Below are positions 16,886-24,179 of a stretch of 32,452 nt of DNA, piece by piece. Source of the DNA: Cyanobacteria bacterium REEB446. Its GTDB lineage: Bacteria > Cyanobacteriota > Vampirovibrionia > LMEP-6097. The translations under genes and the position numbers were made by a program. The stretch is taken from positions 1-32,452 of the forward strand of contig JAGWWP010000027.1 in NCBI GenBank assembly GCA_018970325.1, in the 5' to 3' direction. Each line of letters opens with the position of its first letter. The stretch's first letter is position 1. The notes below the pieces were generated by a model that was not told where the DNA came from, ran no database searches, and saw nothing but the letters and a program-made list of their open reading frames with translations.

Positions 16886-18079
16886 ATGGGGAGCAATCTA
16901 TCTTTTGTAAATAAAACCAAATATCGATTTAGTTATGAGCTTCTTGGTTTATTACTATTGTCAATCGGATATTTGCTACACCCTCCATCAAGCTTAGCTT
17001 CAGTAAATCTTTCAAGAGTGCCAGACGTGCTCTACGAAGGTTCTTTATTAACTTTCTACGCCAAGCCCAATAAGTTTTTAAGTAGCTCTAAAAATGAATT
17101 TCGTGCAAGCCTCATTACAGCAGATAATCAAGAAATTATACTAGAAACATTTGTTAATTCAAAAAACAACAAAGCACAAATTCGCCTACCTCTATTACCA
17201 GTGGATGCAAATAATGTTTTTAGAATAACCCTCAAGACTAGTGGAGCGGATATAAGCTCAAATGAAGCAGAAGCTATTACAAGACTATTAACGAGGCAAG
17301 CAACAAACCTCAACTTAAATCTGTACTCTGAAAAACCAATTAATCCAGAAATTAATCTTAATGCAGCATTAGAAATACCCAACACTGCAAATAGCGGTCT
17401 ATTTTCAGATGTAGTTATTGGTCCCCAAGGCAGCACTGGACCAGCAGGTCCTACAGGTCCCGCTGGTCCCCAAGGACCAATAGGGCTGACAGGTCCAGCA
17501 GGCCCCCAGGGACCGATAGGACTAACTGGACCAATAGGGCCTGCTGGACCAACCACCGTCACTGGAGCAAATGTAATAGGTCCAGTTCAAAATGCTTTTG
17601 CTGCAACTGTAGCTCAAAGCCTTTTAAATGGTTCTAATAGTTTACAACTAACTGGAGGTAACTCTTTAGTTTTAAATACGCCATCTCCCACAAATATTAC
17701 ACTACCGAACACAGGGACGCTTGCAACCACCACTGGTTTAACTCCAATTAGCCTAAGTTCAACTCCGATTAATCTAAACGCTCTCGGAAACTCAGCTTCT
17801 GTGAGTGTAACAGGACTCAATTTTATTAGAATAACAGACTCCACTCCTGCAAACACAGACTCTAATGCTGATCAATTAAAACGTCTTAAGGGTGGCATCG
17901 CGGGCCAACGAGTCATCATACTTTTCGACACTTCTGTCAGAGTCAATAACAGTACAGCTTTTGCCGTAGATGAATTAGATTTAGCTGGTACTACAAATAA
18001 AACTTTTAATACAAAAGATGTTTTAGAGTTAATCTATGATGGTAGCCTCTGGCATGAAATCAGTAGAAGTGAGAATTAA
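16886..18079 (+). CDS. Exported collagen-like repeat protein
   Basis: The N-terminus has basic residues followed by a hydrophobic helix (about 18-31) and SSLAS, a plausible signal peptide or anchor. Residues 40-175 form a beta-rich domain. Residues 179-223 are 15 uninterrupted Gly-X-Y triplets (for example [17 protein letters not shown]), the pattern of bacterial collagen-like proteins that form triple helices. The C-terminal 170 residues are Asn-, Thr- and Ser-rich and beta-like, resembling the trimeric heads of phage tail or exosporium proteins. It probably acts at the cell surface. The Gly-X-Y DNA is itself repetitive, so the number of triplets may vary between strains. It stands alone, behind its own promoter, and its stop overlaps the hisF stop by 3 shared bases. 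Confidence 0.85.
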   Translation: MGSNLSFVNKTKYRFSYELLGLLLLSIGYLLHPPSSLASVNLSRVPDVLYEGSLLTFYAKPNKFLSSSKNEFRASLITADNQEIILETFVNSKNNKAQIRLPLLPVDANNVFRITLKTSGADISSNEAEAITRLLTRQATNLNLNLYSEKPINPEINLNAALEIPNTANSGLFSDVVIGPQGSTGPAGPTGPAGPQGPIGLTGPAGPQGPIGLTGPIGPAGPTTVTGANVIGPVQNAFAATVAQSLLNGSNSLQLTGGNSLVLNTPSPTNITLPNTGTLATTTGLTPISLSSTPINLNALGNSASVSVTGLNFIRITDSTPANTDSNADQLKRLKGGIAGQRVIILFDTSVRVNNSTAFAVDELDLAGTTNKTFNTKDVLELIYDGSLWHEISRSEN

Positions 18080-18828
18080 ACCCTAACTCTAACTAAAGAT
18101 TTTTTCATATGATCTTTAATTTCCTGCACTGTAGTTTCACCAAAGTGCAAAATAGAAGCAAGTAAAGCAGCATCAGCACCGGCTTTCAACACATCCACTA
18201 CATGGCTCGCATTACCAGCACCACCACTTGCAATTACAGGTATCCTCACCAATTCCGTAACTCGCTTAATAAGATCTAAATCATAACCGTTTTTACTACC
18301 ATCCCCATCCATACTGGTAAGTAATATTTCACCTGCTCCACGCTGCTCACCAGCTCTGATCCAATCAATAGCATCCAAACCCGTATCCTCCCTACCGCCC
18401 TTAACATAGACTCGCCATGAACTACCATATCGCTTAACATCGACTGCTAAAACTATACACTGACTACCAAAATTATTAGCTCCCTCGGAAAGCAATTCTG
18501 GATTTCGCACAGCAGCAGAATTAATACCTACCTTATCAGCACCTGAATGTAAAAGCATTTCTATATCTTTTACGCTAGACACTCCTCCCCCAACCGTAAG
18601 AGGAATAAAGATTTCTTTCGCCGTAGCCTTGATAACTTCATAAGTAGCCTTACGATCCTCACTACTAGCAGTAATGTCGAGGAAACAAAGTTCATCAGCT
18701 CCCATTTCATAATATCTTCGAGCAAGCTCTACAGGATCACCAGCTTGCCTTATATTGATAAAATTAACTCCTTTAACGACCTGACCTTTATCTACGTCTA
18801 GGCAGGGAATAATACGCTTACTGATCAC
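18076..18828 (-). CDS. hisF: Imidazole glycerol phosphate synthase subunit HisF
   Basis: HisF is the cyclase half of the HisF-HisH complex. It uses ammonia from HisH to make imidazole glycerol phosphate and AICAR in histidine synthesis. The catalytic aspartates Asp11 ([10 protein letters not shown]) and Asp130 (VLAVDVKR) sit exactly at the family positions, and the phosphate-binding loops LTVGGGVSS (78-86) and VIASGGAG are intact. The length of 250 is typical. Translation begins at a GTG giving MISKRIIPC, the standard family start. No other his gene is adjacent, so the pathway is dispersed. The gene is convergent with the collagen-like gene and overlaps it at the stop codons; it is divergent from the unknown gene at 18848, with a 19-base gap. 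Confidence 0.98.
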   Translation of the reverse strand: MISKRIIPCLDVDKGQVVKGVNFINIRQAGDPVELARRYYEMGADELCFLDITASSEDRKATYEVIKATAKEIFIPLTVGGGVSSVKDIEMLLHSGADKVGINSAAVRNPELLSEGANNFGSQCIVLAVDVKRYGSSWRVYVKGGREDTGLDAIDWIRAGEQRGAGEILLTSMDGDGSKNGYDLDLIKRVTELVRIPVIASGGAGNASHVVDVLKAGADAALLASILHFGETTVQEIKDHMKKSLVRVRV

Positions 18829-18847
18829 ATTAAAAGTTTATCAGCTT

Positions 18848-19927
18848 ATGCCTACCGAAAATTTTATATTATTTAAAAAGAGAAAAGTCCGCAACTTAAT
18901 GAAAATTCAGGAAAAATTTGATTACTTAACTAATATTTTTAAAGATTACGACCCCATGTCTTTTAGTTTTCTGCCATTCAAAATAGCAGACAAAACTAAA
19001 TTCTTAATCAGAGAAAAGCTCAGTAAAAAAGAAGTCAGCGAAGAAGATTTAGAGATCCTATTAACAAAAATCGAAACTCTAATACAGAATACCCAAAAGC
19101 ACGATACAACCTTAATAATTGAAGCACAACAATCTATCAGCAATCTACTTGAAAGTAAACCTTGGAATATATACTGCAAAAAATTCACGTTAGATACCAA
19201 AACTCTTATCAATAAAGTCACTAAATTACTAATTCTTAATGAAAAAGATGCTTTAGACAAAATAAGCAAAAATAGTGAATTAATATTAAGTGGAGAAAAA
19301 GACAACAGTACAGATGCAGTAAGCTCAATCTCTCAAGGCTACTTCAAAAGCTACGACAATGCAATCCAAGCCTGCGACTGCGTCCTAAACCCAAAGGTAA
19401 TCAAAGGCATCATTGAGAAGGCTCTGGAAGCAGTAAAAACACTCAAGATCTCTCTAAGTGATTCATCTATCACAGAAATTCGCGAGATGCTTCAAGAAAG
19501 CGAGATACGGCTAAGAGAATTCCACTCAGCTTTAATTTACAGAATTAATGAAAAAATTAATGGATCACATTTATTAGAAGTAATAGAAGAAGCTAACGAA
19601 ACTAAAATAATCCTCACCAGAAATCCCAGGCATCTTCAAAAAATACCTACCACTAAAAATTTGCTCAATTTTCAAATTTACGATGCAGTCTGTGCAAATC
19701 AGTTATCCTATCAACGCATTAAAGACCTAATATGCAGAGGCAACGTAAAACAAATAATCCTAAAAGACACTCTAACTAATGATTTAAAAGATTTCATTGA
19801 GGAAATGCGCAATGATCAATTAACGTTAAACATACACACCTCTGATTTAATTCAACAAGAACTTGCTTTAAACCTAGCCTACCAACTGCTCTGGGAAGAT
19901 GAAGTACCCGTAATCGCCAGCAATTAA
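18848..19927 (+). CDS. Helical protein of unknown function
   Basis: This 359-residue protein is not recognised. It is hydrophilic, mostly alpha-helical and rich in Lys, Ile, Leu and Glu, with heptad-like stretches near 60-120 and 195-240 that could form coiled coils. It has no signal peptide or membrane segment. Four to five cysteines are scattered without a metal-site spacing. The first ATG lies only 19 bases from the divergent hisF start; an internal ATG (codon 18, 18899, MKIQEKF) is a reasonable alternative start and would leave more room for a promoter. It ends just before a short repeat module and the convergent murE gene. Confidence 0.65.
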   Translation: MPTENFILFKKRKVRNLMKIQEKFDYLTNIFKDYDPMSFSFLPFKIADKTKFLIREKLSKKEVSEEDLEILLTKIETLIQNTQKHDTTLIIEAQQSISNLLESKPWNIYCKKFTLDTKTLINKVTKLLILNEKDALDKISKNSELILSGEKDNSTDAVSSISQGYFKSYDNAIQACDCVLNPKVIKGIIEKALEAVKTLKISLSDSSITEIREMLQESEIRLREFHSALIYRINEKINGSHLLEVIEEANETKIILTRNPRHLQKIPTTKNLLNFQIYDAVCANQLSYQRIKDLICRGNVKQIILKDTLTNDLKDFIEEMRNDQLTLNIHTSDLIQQELALNLAYQLLWEDEVPVIASN

Positions 19928-19928
19928 A

Positions 19929-19973
19929 GCCTAGATGGACTTGAACTTGCACGTTCAGCAACAGTGCCTAGAT
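19929..19973 (-). repeat. Short repeat module at the murE stop codon, bracketed by 8-bp direct repeats
   Basis: GCCTAGAT occurs at 19929-19936 and 19966-19973 on either side of a 29-bp insert. On the minus strand the insert contains TTGCTGAACGTGCAAGTTCA; the AACGTGCAAGTTCAAG part is identical to the repeat inside glyS, and TTGCTGAACG is shared with the module near 1670. The second direct repeat contains the murE stop codon (TAG). The bracketing repeats look like a target duplication. Confidence 0.6.
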
Positions 19974-21506
19974 AATCAAAGCTTTTCTCACGTGCTCCCT
20001 ATCATCAAAGTGAATAGTCTTATCTTTTAATATCTGATAATCTTCATGACCTTTACCAGCGATAACCACAACATCTGTTGCAAGTGCCGTACTAACAGCT
20101 CTTTTAATTGCATCTGCACGATTCTCTATAATTTCAATCTTCTCTAAGTTAGGAATACCAGCTAATATATCTGCAATGATTTGCCTTGGCTCCTCAGAGC
20201 GGGGGTTATCAGAAGTGACGTAAACTAGGTCAGCGAGATCATAAGCGATTCTACCCATCTTCGGCCTTTTAGTAATATCTCTATCCCCACCACAACCAAA
20301 GACACAAATCAATCGCGTGAAATTACTATTTCGAATAAGATCTCTAGCACCCTTTAGTATATTCTCCAGACCATCTGGACTATGTGCATAATCAACAATA
20401 CATAAGGGTTTCAACTCAGCAGTAATAGTTTCAAACCTACCTGGCACGGCTCTTAAGGTCTGCGCCTTCTCAAATAAAACTTCTAAAGAAATACCTTCAA
20501 GCAGAGCTAATAAAAAAGCAGCAAGTGAATTATAAATATTAAAAGTACCGTTAAGTTTTAATTTAATTCGAGATTTTTTTAAAAATGAATCTAAATCAGC
20601 CTTTGCTTTATCAGATTCTTGATTCTGCACAGCTAGATATTTAGCCTTCAGACTATCACTCACCTCTAAGCCGTACTCTAAGCCAGTTTGAGAGATTTTC
20701 ACATTAACAGCCCGCAAATCTGCGTGAGTAGTATTAATCGCAAAAGTCCAGATATCTAATTTCGATTTTAAGGCCTCTTCCTTAAAGCGAGAGAAGTATT
20801 CATTGTCTGGATTTAATATAGCTGCATGTTTAGTTTGTTTAAATATCTCAGCTTTCGCCATTAAATATTCTTCCATATTATGGTGATAATCTAAATGATC
20901 CTGAGTCAGATTCGTAACTATGCTGTATTTAAACTCAATTCCATGACATCTCTTTTGATCCAAGGCATGGGAGCTCACTTCCATCGTAAGTTTCCTTAAA
21001 TTTCTTGCATAAACCTTACTTAACTCCTCTTGAATTAAATTTGATTGTGGAGTGGTGTTAACAAGCTCAATATATTGATCAGAACTTTTGTAACGCACTC
21101 CTATTGTGCCTAATAGTGCACAACCTTCATCATCAAAGATTTCCTGTATAAGGTGCGTAACGGTAGTTTTACCATTAGTTCCAGTTACGCCGTATACATC
21201 AATATGCTTACTTGGTTCATTGAAAAATTTAGCCGCAAGCTCAGCTAAACTCATACGCGTATCATCACTAAACAAAAATTCTACTTGAAGATATTCTTTC
21301 TTTAGGCGATCCAAAAAAACGCCCTCTGCTTTTGCAAATTCATTAGAGATCACAATCAAACTCGCACCCGCGCTTGCAGCTTGCTCTATATATTTGTGAC
21401 CATCAGCGTGAGTACCTTTAATACAAACAAAAATTGAAGCTGCTTGAACTTCTTTGCTGTTGCAGGTAATGCTCGAATAATTACTAATATCTTTTACGAG
21501 ATTCAT
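19968..21506 (-). CDS. murE: UDP-MurNAc-L-Ala-D-Glu:meso-diaminopimelate ligase
   Basis: MurE adds the third residue of the peptidoglycan stem peptide in the cytoplasm. Motifs in order are GVTGTNGKTTVTHLI (106-120, ATP P-loop), TTPQS (151-155), EVSSHALDQ (176-184), the lysine that is carbamylated, Lys218 (LMAKAEIF), and CIVDYAHSPDGL (369-380). The substrate motif DNPR (433-436) marks meso-diaminopimelate rather than lysine specificity. Residues 283-314 are a hydrophilic insert between the central and C-terminal domains that I do not know from most MurE proteins. The gene is alone on its strand, away from the usual mur/fts cluster. A TAAAAT box lies 8 bases before the ATG. The stop codon sits in one of the direct repeats that bracket the short repeat module. 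Confidence 0.97.
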   Translation of the reverse strand: MNLVKDISNYSSITCNSKEVQAASIFVCIKGTHADGHKYIEQAASAGASLIVISNEFAKAEGVFLDRLKKEYLQVEFLFSDDTRMSLAELAAKFFNEPSKHIDVYGVTGTNGKTTVTHLIQEIFDDEGCALLGTIGVRYKSSDQYIELVNTTPQSNLIQEELSKVYARNLRKLTMEVSSHALDQKRCHGIEFKYSIVTNLTQDHLDYHHNMEEYLMAKAEIFKQTKHAAILNPDNEYFSRFKEEALKSKLDIWTFAINTTHADLRAVNVKISQTGLEYGLEVSDSLKAKYLAVQNQESDKAKADLDSFLKKSRIKLKLNGTFNIYNSLAAFLLALLEGISLEVLFEKAQTLRAVPGRFETITAELKPLCIVDYAHSPDGLENILKGARDLIRNSNFTRLICVFGCGGDRDITKRPKMGRIAYDLADLVYVTSDNPRSEEPRQIIADILAGIPNLEKIEIIENRADAIKRAVSTALATDVVVIAGKGHEDYQILKDKTIHFDDREHVRKALII

Positions 21507-21575
21507 ATATTAAAATTTTAACGCTTTAAGCGAATTCTATGACTTTAATGAAATTCTATAACTAAGATTAAAATT

Positions 21576-21605
21576 TTGCAGAAAAATGAGCTTTTGAGTT
21601 ATCAT
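21576..21605 (+). promoter_or_regulatory. Promoter of rpsD
   Basis: TTGCAG (21576-21581) and TATCAT (21600-21605) are 18 bases apart. The ATG at 21616 follows the -10 box by 10 bases, so the leader would be only about 3-4 bases. There is no Shine-Dalgarno sequence and no room for an S4-binding autoregulatory leader. Confidence 0.5.
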
Positions 21606-21615
21606 AGTTTTTTCT

Positions 21616-22221
21616 ATGGCTAGATATACAGGTCCAAAAAATAAACTTTCAAGAAGATACGGTCAGGTCTTAAACGGCATGCCTGTTTTCGATATCGCGA
21701 AAAGACCATACCGAGCTGGTATGCACGGTCAAAAAAGAACTAAGCCTTCTGAGTATAAAATTCTTTTAGAAGAAAAGCAGAAATTAAGATTCAGCTACGG
21801 AGTTATCCTTGAAAAACAGTTTAAGCGTTATGTGGATAAAGCTACTAAGATGAAAGGACCTACTGGTGAGATTCTTATGCAGCTTTTAGAAACTAGGCTT
21901 GATAACATCGTTATGAGAATGGGTTTTTCTTCGACTATTTTCGGAGCAAGACAGTTAGTGTCTCACGGTCATATTTTAGTTAACAGCTTTAAAGTAGATA
22001 TTCCTTCATACAGACTTTTCCCTGGTGACATTATCACCCTTAAAGAAAAATCTCGTAAAATCCCAGCTGTAGAAGAAGCTATGAAAAACTGGGTGGATGC
22101 TCTTTCTTACATCAAAAGAGATAAAGATTCTTTCGATGGTGAGCTTACAGAAATCCCAGAAAGAAAAGCTATCCCTGTTCCAGTTAACGAGATAATGATC
22201 GTTGAGTATTATTCTAGATAA
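21616..22221 (+). CDS. rpsD: 30S ribosomal protein S4
   Basis: S4 is a primary 16S-binding protein that nucleates small-subunit assembly. The protein has the typical start MARYTGPKNKLSRRYG, the segment SEYKILLEEKQKLRFSYGV (about 46-64), and an S4 RNA-binding domain with LETRLDNIVMRMGF and ARQLVSHGHILVN (about 91-128). The N-terminal domain has no zinc-binding cysteines, and the protein ends in the common IVEYYSR. The length of 201 is normal. It is a single-gene unit outside the ribosomal alpha operon, as in Cyanobacteria and relatives, with its own promoter and a strong terminator. Codon use is somewhat more GC-balanced than in the neighbours, as expected for a highly expressed gene. Confidence 0.98.
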   Translation: MARYTGPKNKLSRRYGQVLNGMPVFDIAKRPYRAGMHGQKRTKPSEYKILLEEKQKLRFSYGVILEKQFKRYVDKATKMKGPTGEILMQLLETRLDNIVMRMGFSSTIFGARQLVSHGHILVNSFKVDIPSYRLFPGDIITLKEKSRKIPAVEEAMKNWVDALSYIKRDKDSFDGELTEIPERKAIPVPVNEIMIVEYYSR

Positions 22222-22244
22222 TTATAATATTTAGTGTTTATATC

Positions 22245-22281
22245 AAAAAAGGTCTGATTAACTTATAATCGGACCTTTTTT
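22245..22281. terminator. Intrinsic terminator of rpsD, bidirectional
   Basis: AAAAAAGGTCTGATTA pairs with TAATCGGACCTTTTTT around a 5-base loop (one G-T pair). A T run follows on the plus strand and a shorter one on the minus strand, so it can serve rpsD and also purB from the other side. Confidence 0.85.
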
Positions 22282-22313
22282 ACTTTTTGGATAGGCTCTC
22301 AGATAGGCGTATA

Positions 22314-22390
22314 GCAGAACTCCATTTTCTGCGTTTTCGTCGTCCTCAAGATCCTCAGCCTTGAAACCGCACGTTGTGCAGCTGTCTCTT
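22314..22390 (-). repeat. Dispersed repeat, copy at the end of purB
   Basis: On the minus strand this starts at the purB stop codon and reads AAGAGACAGCTGCACAACGT, then CGGTTTCAAGGCTGAGGA, then TCTTGAGGACGACGAAAACG and CAGAAAATGGAGTTCTGC. It aligns with the glyS insert from AACGTGC onward but lacks 37 bases that lie between two GAGGA units there, consistent with deletion between direct repeats. The orientation is the sense strand of purB. Confidence 0.75.
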
Positions 22391-23696
22391 AGATACTGCT
22401 ACCTAAAACTCTCTGAAAGATAAAATCTTCATACTTTAAATCTTGCTGATAGTCAAAGCAGCTCTCTATTTCATCTAAATTTAAATGTGTAAGAATCTCA
22501 TCTGCTTGCTTAACTAAATTTTTAAAATCTCCATCTTCTTTATTCCAAGCCTGTTTTGCTAATTTCTGCATAATCGCATAAGCTTCTTCACGCAAAAGCC
22601 CTTTATCTATAAGCTTTAGAAGCACTTTCTGTGAAAATATGACCCCTCCAAAACTATTTAAATTCTTCATCATATTTTGTGGATAAACATTCAATTCTTT
22701 AATGATAATTGCTATGCGGCTTAGCATAAAGTCCATTAATATAAGTGCGTCTACCAGAGCGACTCTCTCGACTGCACTATGAGACATATCTCTTTCATGC
22801 CACAACACTATATCCTCAAGGCAGGCCGAGGCATAGGCACGCATCAACCTCGCTAAACCAGAGAGATTCTCCGACTTCCAAGGATTGCGCTTATGTGGCA
22901 TAGCACTAGAACCTTTCTGTTTTTCATAAAATGGCTCTTCCAGTTCCAGTACCTCTGTACGCTGTAAATGCCTGATCTCCACTGCAATTTTTTCGACACA
23001 GGTCGCAGCAACAGCCAAAGAATTTACCAAATGAGCATATAGATCTCTACTAATTACTTGGGTGCTGATGTTCACGGGTTTTAAACTTAAATATCTACAA
23101 GCATATTCTTCTACAGCTGGCTCTGTATTAGCATAAGTCCCAACCGCTCCACTAAACATACCTAGCCTTAAATCCTCTAAAGCTAAATTGAAATTTTTTC
23201 TAGACCTTTCTATATCAGCATAAAAATTCAATAGCTTTAAACCAAAGCTCGTAGGCTCAGCATGAATACCATGAGACCTTGCGACGCAAGGAACTCCCTT
23301 GTACTCAAGAGCCTTAGATTTTAAAGCTTCTAATAATTCATTAAAACCCTTATCTATTACTACCCCTGAATCTCTAATCGCTAAATTAAGAGCCGTGTCT
23401 TTAATATCAGAACTCGTAAGTCCTAAATGCACATAGCGAGATTCTTCTGAATTAATATTTTCGCTAAGACAAGTCAAAAAGGCCAGAATATCATGCTGAA
23501 GATCTTTCTCTAACTCATGTATTCTTTCTATACTAAAGCTAGCTTTAGTCTTAATTTTTTCAAAGGTGCCACTAGGAACTTTAGCTAAATCTTCTAGAGC
23601 TCGTAAAACAGCTAACTCTATATCTAGCCAGTATTGATAAGTCTGCTCCTCTGACCATATTTTAGTAATTTCTTGCCTTGAGTATCTAGGGATCAT
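22389..23696 (-). CDS. purB: Adenylosuccinate lyase
   Basis: PurB cleaves SAICAR and adenylosuccinate, releasing fumarate, in purine synthesis. The fumarase/aspartase-superfamily signature GSSAMPHKRNP lies at 262-272 with the catalytic serine loop; TSSDIKDTA (94-102) and RSHGIHAEPT with His142 (140-149) form the other active-site segments, and the start MIPRYSRQEITKIWS is the standard one. The length of 435 is typical. The final codons and the stop abut the dispersed repeat, so the last residues (VLGSSI) may have been set by the repeat insertion. No other purine gene is adjacent. There is no clear Shine-Dalgarno sequence; TATTCT lies 9 bases before the ATG. Confidence 0.97.
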   Translation of the reverse strand: MIPRYSRQEITKIWSEEQTYQYWLDIELAVLRALEDLAKVPSGTFEKIKTKASFSIERIHELEKDLQHDILAFLTCLSENINSEESRYVHLGLTSSDIKDTALNLAIRDSGVVIDKGFNELLEALKSKALEYKGVPCVARSHGIHAEPTSFGLKLLNFYADIERSRKNFNLALEDLRLGMFSGAVGTYANTEPAVEEYACRYLSLKPVNISTQVISRDLYAHLVNSLAVAATCVEKIAVEIRHLQRTEVLELEEPFYEKQKGSSAMPHKRNPWKSENLSGLARLMRAYASACLEDIVLWHERDMSHSAVERVALVDALILMDFMLSRIAIIIKELNVYPQNMMKNLNSFGGVIFSQKVLLKLIDKGLLREEAYAIMQKLAKQAWNKEDGDFKNLVKQADEILTHLNLDEIESCFDYQQDLKYEDFIFQRVLGSSI

Positions 23697-23846
23697 TAGA
23701 TTTCAAGAATATCACTGAAAATATTGAAAATCGATAAATTTTAGCAATTTATAGCTAATAGTTTTAAAATTTTTAAAATTTTTACACTTTTCGAGTTCAG
23801 TATGTTATCATGATTTGAAGGTTAAGAAATAGTTAAGGAAGTCCAA

Positions 23847-24179
23847 ATGCAAGAACAAAGTACAATGATGTCAACTGTAAGTGCCCTCGGTGTTTATAAT
23901 TCTTATATATCAGCTTTAATAAAAGAAAATGAAAAAGCTGAACAATTAAAAGATATAGCTGAAATATGCAAATCCAATTTCAAGAAACTAAGTCTAGCAA
24001 AGAAATTCTCAGAGATTGACGAAGATATTTTAAATTATGAAATTGCTAATATTGATGATTGTTCTGCAAATTTCTTCTCAGGTATTTTAGCTTTTGAGAC
24101 TACTAGGTTAAGATTTAAAGAAGAGATTACTAAATGCACGAAGACTTCTCCAAACAAGAACCTAGGTCTACATTATTAG
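23847..24179 (+). CDS. Small helical protein of unknown function
   Basis: This 110-residue protein is not recognised. It is predicted to be alpha-helical and carries three to four cysteines. The ATG follows AAGGAAG with good spacing, one of the strongest ribosome binding sites in the window, and a TATCAT-like -10 box lies about 40 bases upstream. Its last 46 bases overlap the start of the TPR-like gene in another reading frame, so the two are transcribed together and probably translationally coupled. The pairing suggests a small partner or chaperoned client of the TPR protein, which is inference. An alternative is that it is a divergent member of a family too short to recognise by eye. Confidence 0.65.
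   Translation: MQEQSTMMSTVSALGVYNSYISALIKENEKAEQLKDIAEICKSNFKKLSLAKKFSEIDEDILNYEIANIDDCSANFFSGILAFETTRLRFKEEITKCTKTSPNKNLGLHY

Noticed and set aside
17415-17555. Tandem repeats that could be taken for a CRISPR array
   Set aside because: Units are codon-phased Gly-X-Y coding repeats with no unique spacers, inside an open frame.
17128-17562. Antisense frame encoding a Gly-Pro-rich protein
   Set aside because: It mirrors the collagen-like repeat: codons such as GGTCCA/TGGACC give Gly and Pro on both strands. It has no start signals.
18076-18079. Overlapping convergent stop codons (also at 26071-26074) as a sign of misannotation
   Set aside because: Both pairs are well-supported genes, and 4-bp stop overlaps are common in compact genomes.
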